DNA from: Vitis vinifera
Lineage: Eukaryota; Streptophyta; Magnoliopsida; Vitales; Vitaceae
DNA length: 64,000 nucleotides
Assembly (NCBI RefSeq): GCF_030704535.1
Contig: NC_081822.1
Location: forward strand, 12,765,001 to 12,829,000
Direction: 5' to 3'
This document shows positions 13,161-23,759 of this stretch, one piece after another. Below the pieces are notes generated by a model that worked only from the letters and a program-made list of their open reading frames with translations, did not search any database and was not told the origin of the DNA. The first letter of the stretch is position 1; each line of letters opens with the position of its first letter. A program made the translations under genes and the position numbers.

Positions 13161-13860
13161 GTTGTACAATTGTATTACACTAATTGTACAAGGGAAATGT
13201 AGTAAGTGTACAAAGGTGTACAAGGCTATCCTTTGCGAAATATTACAATCGATTATGAGTCATTATTTTATTTTTCTTATCACTCACGAATTGTACATAT
13301 ATATCATGCATTTTATTTAATTTCCACACGGAAATTTCAATACTTTCCTTAATAATGATATATGGGGAAATTTTTTTTGACCTTAAGTCATCCACCATCT
13401 TCTCAACTAAACCATTGGAAATATGGTTAAATATTCTTACGTGGACATATAACTTAGAAGAGATATAAAATTTGTGTCATTGTATAAGGGTATTATACTA
13501 ACTATACAAGAAAAATATACTAATTGTACAAAGGTGTACAAGATTATCCTTTGTGAATGATTTCAATCAATTCTAAATCACTTTTTTATTTTCCTTGTCA
13601 CCCAAGGATTGTACACCTATATCATGCACTTTATTTAACTCTCAGATGAAAATTTCAATATTTTCCTCAATAATGATATTTGGGGAAAAAAAAATTGACC
13701 ATAAGTCATTCACCATTTTGTTAACCAAACCATTGAAAATATGATTAATACACCTATATGGACATATAACTTAGGAGATATATGAAATTTGTGTCATTGT
13801 ACAAGGGTATTACACTAACTGTACAAGGAAAAATGTGCCAAGTGTACAAGGGTGTACAAA
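13161..13860. repeat. Tandem repeat, about 318 bp x 2 plus partial third
   Basis: Units begin at about 13162, 13480 and 13797 with a TTGTAYAAG-rich head (repeated TGTACAA words), then share phrases such as TATCATGCAYTTTATTTAA, AATTTCAATA and GGACATATAACTTAG. The third head runs directly into the 1.25 kb duplicated segment. It lies inside the Mutator-like element. Confidence 0.8.
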
Positions 13861-16325
13861 GCTCCTAATAAGTTTTGTCCGATTTTTAAACAATTTGAGT
13901 TTGACATTAAGACGATTATTGATAGTTTTTTTTTTTTTTTTTTACCAAACTATGTCATTAAGACATTCCCTACAAAAATTAACACAAAGGAAATAAAATT
14001 AAAATCAATCATATTTGAATTGTTCATTATAAGTAAACTAAATGAAATATATATTTTTACTATTTTGCATTTATAAACATAATTTCATTGTTATCAATAG
14101 AGATTAAAAAAATCATATTTAAATGGAATTAAAAATAAACAAAAATTATTTTTATATCATTTTTATTTTTTAAAATCATTAATTTAAATTATGAAATTAG
14201 TTTTAAAATTTAAAATATTTGTTGTAATTATAATTTTGAAGATTTCATGATTTTTATCTTATTACTTTGAAAAAATTGCTTTAATAAGAAAATATTTATT
14301 TTAATGGTTTTAAATATTTAAATCTTTATTAAAAAATATTTAGGAATAGTGTGGAAACAATTAGATAATTTTGGAATGGAGAAATTTTGAATATTTTGAA
14401 GACTTTAATTTGGCCAATTACCCTATATATATATTGTGAGTGTTTACATTATTTTTGAAATAATATGAGAAATAATAAATACCATATGTCTAATTTGCAA
14501 GTTAGAAAAAAAAATTAATAATATTTTATGAGGTATTTAAAAAGTATTTATTATATGTTCTATAAATTTGAAAAAAAAATAATATTTGATGATATATAAT
14601 TTACAAGTTAAAACAAACAAATAATACTAATATTTTATGAGGTGTTTAAAAATTATTTAATATATATGAGAAATAATAAAAGTTTGAAATAAAGAATAAT
14701 ATTTATTATATATTATGTAAGTTGAAAAAAAGAATAATATTTGATGAGGTATATAAAAGTTATTCATTTCAAAAATGCATTTGGCAATAATAATTTTTAA
14801 CAATATTTTATATTCAATTTGATGAAAAATGATTCAACTTGGTTCCACTATTAAATAGGTGAGAGAAGGGTAAAAAAGTCAAAGAGATAATGAGAAAAGT
14901 GAGGTGATTGATTAGTTTTTTATATTTAATAATCAAAGGTATTTTAGAGATTTTTTAAAAAAATAATATCCTTCCACTCAATTTCCACTCTTTCGTTAGC
15001 TTTTGGGATTAATTACGAGTGAGTACCTTACCTCAATTACCCAACCTAACTTAGTTGAAACCATAATTCTCCCACTGTACAAGGAAAAATGTGCCAAGTG
15101 TACAAGGGTGTACAAAACTCCTAATAAGTTTTGTCCGATTTTTAAACAATTTGAGTTTGACATTAAGACGATTATTGATAGTTTTTTTTTTTTTTTTTTA
15201 CCAAATTATGTCATTAAGACATTCCCTACAAAAATTAACACAAAGGAAATAAAATTAAAATCAATCATATTTGAATTGTTCATTATAAGTAAACTAAATG
15301 AAATATGTATTTTTACTATTTTGCATTTATAAACATAATTTCATTGTTATCAATAGAGATTAAAAAAATCATATTTAAATGGAATTAAAAATAAACAAAA
15401 ATTATTTTTATATCATTTTTATTTTTTAAAATCATTAATTTAAATTATGAAATTAGTTTTAAAATTTAAAATATTTGTTGTAATTATAATTTTGAAGATT
15501 TCATGATTTTTATCTTATTACTTTGAAAAAATTGCTTTAATAAGAAAATATTTATTTTAATGGTTTTAAATATTTAAATCTTTATTAAAAAATATTTAGG
15601 AATAGTGTGGAAACAATTAGATAATTTTGGAATGGAGAAATTTTGAATATTTTGAAGACTTTAATTTGGCCAATTACCCTATATATATATTGTGAGTGTT
15701 TACATTATTTTTGAAATAATATGAGAAATAATAAATACCATATGTCTAATTTGCAAGTTAGAAAAAAAAATTAATAATATTTTATGAGGTATTTATAAAG
15801 TATTTATTATATGTTCTATAAATTTGAAAAAAAAATAATATTTGATGATATATAATTTACAAGTTAAAACAAACAAATAATACTAATATTTTATGAGGTG
15901 TTTAAAAATTATTTAATATATATGAGAAATAATAAAAGTTTGAAATAAAGAATAATATTTATTATATATTATGTAAGTTGAAAAAAAGAATAATATTTGA
16001 TGAGGTATATAAAAGTTATTTATTTTAAAAATGCATTTGGCAATAATAATTTTTAACCATATTTCATATTCAATTTGATGAAAAATGATTCAACTTGGTT
16101 CCACTATTAAATAGATGAGAGAAGGGTAAAAGAGTAAAAAAGAGAATGAAAAAAGTGAGGTAATTGGTTAGTTTTTTATCTTTAATAATTAAGGGCATTT
16201 TAGGAATTTTTTTAAAGATAATATTCTTCTCTCAATTTCTACTTTTTCATTAGCTTTTGGGTTTAAATACGAGTGATAAAGAGGACCATTACCCAACCTA
16301 ACTTGGTTGAAAGCATAATTCTCCC
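13818..16325. repeat. Direct tandem duplication of about 1.25 kb
   Basis: Unit A (about 13818-15074) and unit B (about 15075-16325) lie head to tail, offset 1256 bp. The first 900 bp or so are almost identical. The last 250-300 bp are clearly more diverged. Unit B ends at the right terminus of the Mutator-like element. Unit A ends with a diverged copy of the same terminus (CATAATTCTCCCA at about 15062-15074), so the element carries an internal second end. Confidence 0.85.
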
Positions 16326-16334
16326 ATGAACCAA

Positions 16335-16841
16335 ACCCATTACGTCTTACAACACCTCATAGCTGCAGGGGTGCAGGGCTCTTAAATTTTGCTGTCCGTT
16401 CCGTACAATTGGTTCATTGCGGTTCACTTGGCTTGAAGTGTTTGACCAATTTGATGTTTATCAAAGATTCAGAGTTTCAGCCCCCCTCTTCTGTTCAGTT
16501 GAGTACTGAAATGACTATTCCACCAACTCGATGTGTTTTTTTTTTTTTTTTTTTAGAACAGCGTGTGAAGCTTTAAGCAACCTGTCTGTCTGGCGGTAGG
16601 AAATAAAACTTAATTTAGGTGGCTTGATTAAATCATGGTGGATTTTGAGAGAGATCATACATGTGGAGACTGGGGTGGTCACCGGACTGAAGAGCCCTGA
16701 TCGCTGCAGCTCACTGACAAGAATTAAAGATCGGTAGTCACCTTACAACAAGAGTCCCCCATGTCACATGAATTGTCACACCTGCCCTATATATGTATAT
16801 AAATATATGGCTTAGACAGGCTTCCGAACAGAGGGTTGAAA
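16335..16841 (+). promoter_or_regulatory. Upstream region of GDSL copy 3, apparent hybrid promoter
   Basis: From 16335 to about 16810 the sequence follows, with gaps, the upstream module of copies 4-6 (shared words: AGCTGCAG, CTGTCCGTTCCGTA, AAATCATGGTG, AAGATCGGTA, CACACCTGCC, AAATATATGG). From about 16811 (CTTAGACAGGCTTCCGAA) it follows the last 40 bases before copies 1 and 2. TATA-like runs lie at 16789-16796 and 16796-16804, only about 40-50 bp before the usable ATG, so the 5' UTR must be short if these are used. Confidence 0.6.
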
Positions 16842-18566
16842 ATGCTTTCATATTCTTCTTCCGTCATTCCATTCTTTGTTTCCGTTTTTATCAGTTTATG
16901 CAGCACAGGAGCCCTGGTAAAGCTACCGGAGAATGGAACAATTCCGGCTGTGATAGTTTTCGGGGATTCGATCGTGGACGCAGGCAATAACAACAATCTT
17001 GTTACTGTGGCTAAGTCCAATTATCCACCCTATGGGAGGGACTTCAGTGGAGGAATACCAACTGGAAGATTTAGCAATGGCAAAATTCCCTCCGACATCA
17101 TTGGTTGTAACTCCCATTCTTCTACTCTTTCCAGCATTATGCATGCCCTCTTTTCTTTTCCTATAGCTCAAATACCTCTTTACTTTATACCATGTTGTCT
17201 TCGTAGGGTCTTCCAACGCACCCGATGGACCTACTGGGTCCCCAAAGACAACGGAAACCTAGTTTACACTTCTATCCCATTTATTCTATATTGAAAAAAA
17301 ACAAAGTTCCCAAATGTTGTAAAAAAAAAAAAAAACTCAATTTTCACAGATAATTCTTGAATGATAATACGTTCCTTTCCTTCTGGATTATTTATTGTTG
17401 GAGAAATTAACTAGTGTTTTCTCTCAAATTGAGCTTCAGCTGAACTATTGGGAATCAAAAAGCTGTTGCCGGCATATTTAGACCCAACTCTTCAACCTAG
17501 TGATCTCCTCACTGGAGTAAGCTTCGCTTCAGGCGCTTCGGGATATGACCCTCTAACATCTAAGATTCCGGTACATAAATTTTCCTTCAAAGAAGATATT
17601 GACCATTTCTTTAACCTTATATTTCTATTCAATTTTGTTTTCATTTTTGTGTAAAATCAGTCAGTTTTTTCACTGTCGGATCAATTAGAAATGTTCAAGG
17701 AGTACATAGGAAAGCTGAAAGCCATGGTTGGAGAAGAAAGAACAAACACCATTCTAAGCAAAAGCTTGTTTTTAGTGGTACACAGTAGTAATGACATTAC
17801 CTCTACATATTTCACCGTTCGGAAAGAGCAGTATGATTTTGCTTCTTACGCAGATATTCTGGTAACCTTGGCGTCTTCTTTCTTAAAGGTAATTTCAATT
17901 GCCATGCTCTTCCATTTCCATTTCCATTTCCTAATATTCAATTATTTAACAATTGTCTGGTATAAAACAAAATTTAAAGGAACTGTATGGATTGGGGGCA
18001 CGAAGAATAGCTGTTTTCGGTGCACCTCCGTTAGGGTGCCTGCCATCACAGAGAAGCTTAGCAGGAGGGATACAAAGAGAGTGTGCTGAGAATCTCAACG
18101 AAGCAGCCAAGTTATTCAACACTCAGCTCTCGTCTGAATTGGATTCTCTCAACACCAACTTTCCCCTTGCAAAGTTTGTGTATGTTGATATTTATAACCC
18201 CTTGCTTGATATCATCCAAAACCCTCAAAAATCAGGTAATACCTCTTGTTCTCTTTTGTCACTTTTTTCTTCTTTTTGTTGTTTTGTTTTCAGTTTTCTG
18301 AAGTAAAATTGTTATCCTTTTAGTTCTTGAATCTGGGGTTTTATTTTTTTAAAAATAATTTAATTTTTTCAGGATTTGAAGTAGCGAATAAAGGATGCTG
18401 TGGCACGGGGACGATAGAGTCTGTATTACTATGCAACCGATTTAATCCCTTTACTTGTAAAGATGTGACAAAGTATGTATTTTGGGACAGTTACCATCCT
18501 ACAGAAAAAGTGTACAAGATTCTAAGTGGCGGGTTCATCCCGAAATACGTGGGCAGCTTCCTCTGA
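16842..18566 (+). CDS. GDSL esterase/lipase, EXL-like, copy 3
   Basis: Five exons: 16842-17103, 17440-17570, 17661-17888, 17980-18235, 18373-18566; predicted 356 aa. The codon aligned with the start of copies 1 and 2 is TTG (16836-16838) instead of ATG, so the next in-frame ATG, two codons later, is taken as the start. A hydrophobic signal peptide remains (residues 1-24). Nucleophile Ser43 is followed by IVDAGNN where the other copies have IVDPGNN. Block III is Ser173-Ser-Asn-Asp (VVHSSND). Asp331 and His334 are in WDSYHPTE. Exon 2 and intron 2 are nearly identical to copy 2. The intron 1 donor is GTTGTA. Confidence 0.88.
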
Positions 18567-21500
18567 TAAGACCCGCCTTGATGGTTCCTCTTTCACCAAC
18601 AGCCTATATGCCAGCCTCCACTGCCTTAATTATTTCTAATGCTGAGAGTTAATTTTCATCTAGTTTATGTAATAATCTCAGTTAAAAGAGCTACTATAGT
18701 TGTCATTTTCATAAAAAGTCTTGTATTCAAAACACCTAAAGACCAAATGGAAGGTGTTGTAATGGAAAGGTTACTCAATTAATCCCACAAGAATTATATT
18801 TTCAAGGATTTCAATTTTGATGTATTTTGCATTTGGTCCTTCCATATTTAAAAAGTAACACTTTATCCCACGACTTGTTGAATGTGAAAGCTAACACTTT
18901 CACACTCAAAATATTGCTAGCAACTTCTTGCTCTCAATTATAAACTCTTCATAAAATTATAAATGTGATTATTCTTTTTTGCACTTTGATCTGAGTATTA
19001 GTTCGAATTTAGGTATAATCAATTTTGAATTGACAACTTTGTAATAAAATTTCTCAAATACTTTTCAAACATGACAATCACCTGATTTGATTTTTGATTT
19101 GAGAGAGATGTTTATATGATTATTTGTGATTTTCGTATGTAATTGGAAAGTATGACAACTTCAAATTTGGACGAAGTGTGTTTTTCATTGCATTTCAATC
19201 TTGTTTTTCACTTAACAAATTGATCATTAATTTTTTTAACAAGTTTGAGGAACAAAATATAGAGTTTTGAATGTAAAGGGGGGTAAATTGTAGAAAACGG
19301 TAAAGATTAAGAGTGTTAAGTATATTTAACCATATTTTCAAATAGTGATGCTTCATAAATTCGTAAGTCACGGTTACTAAATATTTTCATCCGTGCATAT
19401 GAAAGATGTTTTAATGTTGCTAGTTCAAATGGCTCTCTCATAGACTTAATACCTCAAAATGCAAATTAGGTAAAATGAACCATATTTGCAATGTTTCTCC
19501 CATTTGGGGCCATAATAAAAGAAGAAAAAGGGGTATTAGTTCCTTGTCAAAGATTATAAATAACTTCTATAAAAGAGACAAAAACTCTTACCAACTTGTA
19601 TTGAAAGAGTAATAAATTAAAAAACCATTCAAAAATATTGAGGTATAAAAAAATTTATACTATCTCCGATTTTAAAATTTCTAAAAATGATTTTTAAAAA
19701 CAAAATAAATTTATATATTTTTTTTACAAAATGTTCTATCTTTATATAATTTTTTTTATTTTAAAAGTAAAAAACATGAAAGGCATCCAAAGGGGGTTTG
19801 GTTCCACTCGGAAATAGATCATATTTAAGTTTATATATTCCTCGTATATACAATGATGCATCTTAAATTTTCATCTATGGATCGGAATAAATTGTTGAGA
19901 ATCATAAACTTTTGTTAAATAGCTCTAAATTTGAAGACCTATTTTTGGAATTGTTGGAATAACTTGACTGGCTTTGTTCTCAAAGAAAAAGTTATGTACC
20001 AAGTTTCTATAGAAGAAAATTCCATCTTATTGGAGTTTGAGACCAAAATAGTGTTTTTGAAGGAAAAAATAATAAAAATAAATCTCTTCTTAAAATATTT
20101 ACCCATCTAATATTTGTAATCACATGTTTATTTACATTAATTTTTTTCTCTTGTTATGAGTTTAAAAAATCACAGTTAATGATTGGGTTTTAAAACGAAA
20201 AAAATAAAAAAATTGAACTTGATGCTATATGGACTTATTACTTTGACAAATATTTTTAACACAAGTTTAGATTGAGAAACTTTTATCTTTTATTTTTTAT
20301 ATGTATGAAAAAAAGTTATTTTGATCCCAAACTCATCCTATAGAATGCTTCGTACTTGCCAAATAATTATTTAATCCCACAACAATTGGGACTTGCCTAA
20401 CATTATAAAATTTCCAAAGACTTAAAAGATGCATGAACATGTTAGGTTGATTGATCAACTCTCATTATTATTTTTTAGCTTGAGAAAGGTTCAGGGGTTT
20501 GAAGGTTGTTAGGTTTATTAAAGAGCCATGTTCAACCTTTCAGAATATGGTTGACGGTTGATTAATTATCTAGCCTAATATGTCCTGCTGTAATGCAGGT
20601 TTCACATTTTGCATGTCAGGACGTACTAAATAAATTTTAAATATTAAATATTAAACATTAAACATTAAACATTTTTTGGGTGCTTACCCAATAGGTGAAG
20701 TACTAGTCACTGAAAATCTACACCTGTCACTGAAAGTCTACACCTCGGTTCATATTCATCATAATTGCTGGTCCATGTCAAAAGTTTGGCAAGGTGGCAA
20801 AGGCATTGAAGTGGGAATGACCGAATGAGTGGAGGTTTCAGGTTTGATCACATGAAAAGGAAAATTGTTCAATTCTTGTCAAAATAATGGTAATAAATAA
20901 AGAAATTACAAAAAGAAAAAGAAAATGAAGGTTCATTCCGGTCTTTAGTCCAAACAAGAAGGCAGGTTGAATATTCAAGAATCAAGATGTTGGGTTAGCT
21001 ACAAATTTAGAGTGTTAAGCCCTAGCAATGGAATGGATTAAAGTCTATTTTCCGACCTTTATCTTATTATGAGTTATGATTCATCATCGGTTGTGATTCT
21101 ATTTTTAGGGGATGTTTCATATATTGGAATGAGGGGAGTGTGAATAAATATCTCATTTTTTTTTTCTTTATTTTCGTGTTTGGATAATTTAAATGATTAT
21201 GGGAATGAAATAAAAAACAATTCTAATGAAAATAAAATCTCACTTAGAAGTGGGATTTCAATTAATTCTAACATGGGGGTATTTTGATTCCTTAGTATAA
21301 AGTTATTTTTTAAAATTAAAAAGCTAAAACTTTTTTAAATAAGTTAAAATAATTTTTTTATTTTGATTTTGTAAAGAACATAAATTATAAATTTAATTTA
21401 TATAATGTAAACTAAATTTAATTTAGGTCTTCTTAAAAATAAAAATAATTTTTTAATTACAAATAAATTCAAAATATATCATTTTTAATAAAACATGAAT

Positions 21501-22240
21501 ATTAATAATATAATAAAATCATAAATTATATATATTTTTTATAAATATAGTTATTAACATTAATTGGTTTATTTTGTTAAAAATAAATAATAATTATTTA
21601 AAATTAATAATTGCTAATACTATTATATTTTAAATGTATATAAAAACAAATAAAATTTAATTTTTTAAAGTATAAATGAGTCAAAAATTTTATTATATGC
21701 ATATATTTATTACTAAGTAATTAATTAAGAAGTTGATATTATGAATTATTTTATTTTATTTATAATTAATTAATATGTTTTTTGAATTTCAAATTATTCT
21801 TAAAAATTACAAGATTTATTAAATAATTTAAAGTTAATTATGTTTATTATTTTTTATAGTCATTATATATATATATATTTTAAGTTTTAAATTATTTTTA
21901 AAATTATTCAACTTATTAATAAATTCAATAAAATTTTTAACTTAATCTAAAATTCCTTTTCTCTAATATAAGAAAATTAGAAGAATAGTTATGTATTTTT
22001 TTTTAAAAAAAAATTATTTTAAAGAACAACAACAAAATAGTGGTATAGATTTTTAAAAACAATTTTATTTTTAAATCACACATCCAAATAAATTTTTATA
22101 TTCCTATTGAAGAAGGAATATAAATGAAGTCCTGTGTACCAAACACTCCCTCCTAGCCCCAAGCCTGACAGCTATGGGAGGCAGAAGGAACTCGTTTAGC
22201 TTTGTAGAATTTTTATGTTAAATGTGGGAGTTGTCATGCT
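18567..22240. other. Intergenic between GDSL copies 3 and 4
   Basis: About 19320-20420 is the duplicated 3' flank also present after copy 2. At 20685-20745 a short phrase (GTCACTGAAARTCTACACCT) is repeated twice. The region 21110-22150 is very AT-rich and may be a non-autonomous element. No coding exon can be supported. Confidence 0.5.
21109..22153. mobile_element. Possible non-autonomous DNA element (weak)
   Basis: The left edge GGGGATGTTTCATA and the right edge, read inward, GGAGGGAGTGTTTGGTACA resemble each other. They enclose about 1 kb of AT-rich DNA without genes, a layout common for plant non-autonomous elements. No clear target duplication was found, so the ends are approximate and the call is tentative. 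Confidence 0.3.
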
Positions 22241-22479
22241 GATTATTGAAGGTCCAGGCTCCATTGAATAAAGACACCATTATTTCTAATGTTTTAAATG
22301 TGGGGGTTTGCCAGCAGCCTTTGTTAATTTATGGGTGTTCATTGATGCCAAACAATTTTAAATCATCAATAAAGAAACCATCCATACCTCTGTCTTGTTC
22401 AAACTTTTCCTGCACTCCACTTAAGTTGATGATTGTTATAATGGAAATAATTAGCATTGCTCATCCAAGAAGGGCTAAA

Positions 22480-23759
22480 ATTTAATTTTGGCGTGAGAGC
22501 TGGTGAAGTCGGGTTTGCTTGCGATTGGGCCACAAAGCTCGTGGGTGATCATTTAAGCCAAATAAACCAAACCCATCACAGCTGCAGGGTTCTTAGTTCT
22601 TGTTGTTATTTAGCTACCTAGCTGTCCGTTTCGTATGATTGATTCATACGTAATTACGATGCTTTACCCAGTCCACCTGGATCGTGACGTTAAGCCAATT
22701 TGGTACGTACCCGGAATTAATATTTTCACCCACGCGTCTCCTTCGATGTTGAGTCAGCATTTTTTTTTTCCCATCCAATGGTCGAGAAGTCCACGCACTG
22801 GACCCACAAAATCCCTGAACCAAGTATACAATCTACAAATCTAAATCAAACAGTTGAAGGGCCACCCACTGGACCAGAAAAGCCTCCCCTTGACCAGGCT
22901 TCACTCCCTTCAATGAATGAGAAATCTAAATCACAATAAAGACATACATCATTTTATTTTATCCTTCATTCAGCACGCATAGCCAGGTCGTGCCTTATTA
23001 AGCAAAGGGACCCATTTTAAACTGAGCAACCTATACATAGTCTATCTGTATCTGATTAAATTCATTCACGTGGCTTCATTAAATCACGGTGAATTTTGAG
23101 ATGGACCGTGAACATGGAGACTGGATCACCACTAGCCGAAAGAGCCTGTTCGCTGTTGCTCACTCACGGACTCAAAGATCGGTATTCACCTGTAAATGAG
23201 AGCCCAACCGGAGTCACATTATCACACCTGCCTTACAGTTTTAAATATATGGTTTTGCATAATTGCCGTATGTATAGAAGAGGCCGGTCTCCCACCTACT
23301 TGGCAACTTGGCTGCACGATATTAACCCCTTCTTCACCAACACTAAACAACTTTACACAAAAGCTACTGTAGTAAGTATCTTGGTTGATTACTCTAATAT
23401 TCAAATATTTTTGGACCCTCAGATATTTCCAAGACACGTTTTTGTTTTTATAATTTTCCAACACATGAAAATAGAAAGGTCAGTCATTACCTCGTGTTTC
23501 CTTGTTCACTATTGGTTTAATACTTCATGAACACAAAAATGAAAAGTCTTTACCCATTGTATGTGGAATGGTTTATTAATGGCCAGATATTTCATTTCTT
23601 GCGTGTAGAAAACGACAAAATCAAGATCACAAGCTAGATCTTTATATACGAGGCCGGGGACGAGAGCATGGAATGCAGAAGTGACCACTTTTTCCATATC
23701 TTTTCTTATAGCGTGGAGAAACACAACAGAACCTTCCAAGCCCAGTGGTGTTTCTTACT
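22480..23759 (+). promoter_or_regulatory. Upstream module and promoter of GDSL copy 4
   Basis: This stretch of about 1.2 kb is repeated, with small gaps, before copy 5 (about 28570-29666) and copy 6 (about 38090-39370). Shared landmarks are CATCACAGCTGCAG, GGTCGAGAAG, GGCCACCCACTGG-like words, CATCATTTTATTTTATCCT and GTCTAGAAAACGA-like words. A TATA-like run is at 23643-23648 in TTTATATACGAGGCCGG, about 115 bp before the start used here. Confidence 0.65.

Larger units (their letters stand above)
12121..16334. mobile_element. Mutator-like (MULE-type) non-autonomous element, 4.2 kb
   Basis: The body is 12130-16325. The termini are GGGAAAATTGTGTTTTCAAC and, read inward from the right, GGGAGAATTATGCTTTCAAC, a 20-bp inverted repeat with 3 mismatches. 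Flanking 9-bp direct repeats are ATGAACTAA (12121-12129) and ATGAACCAA (16326-16334). The flanks join to re-create the phrase that is continuous upstream of copy 5 (about 28649-28675), which confirms an insertion. The interior is AT-rich, has no transposase, and contains a 318-bp tandem repeat and a 1.25 kb tandem duplication. Nine-base duplications are characteristic of Mutator elements. Confidence 0.8.

Noticed and set aside
13161..13860. CRISPR-like regular repeats
   Set aside because: The period is 318 bp with no short conserved repeat and unique spacers, in a plant-type context. It is an ordinary tandem repeat inside a transposon.
15003..15332. Pair of near-identical open frames at 13852-14076 and 15003-15332
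   Set aside because: They are the same low-complexity Lys/Ile/Phe-rich frame in the two units of the tandem duplication inside the Mutator-like element. There is no domain, and the second is longer only by chance.
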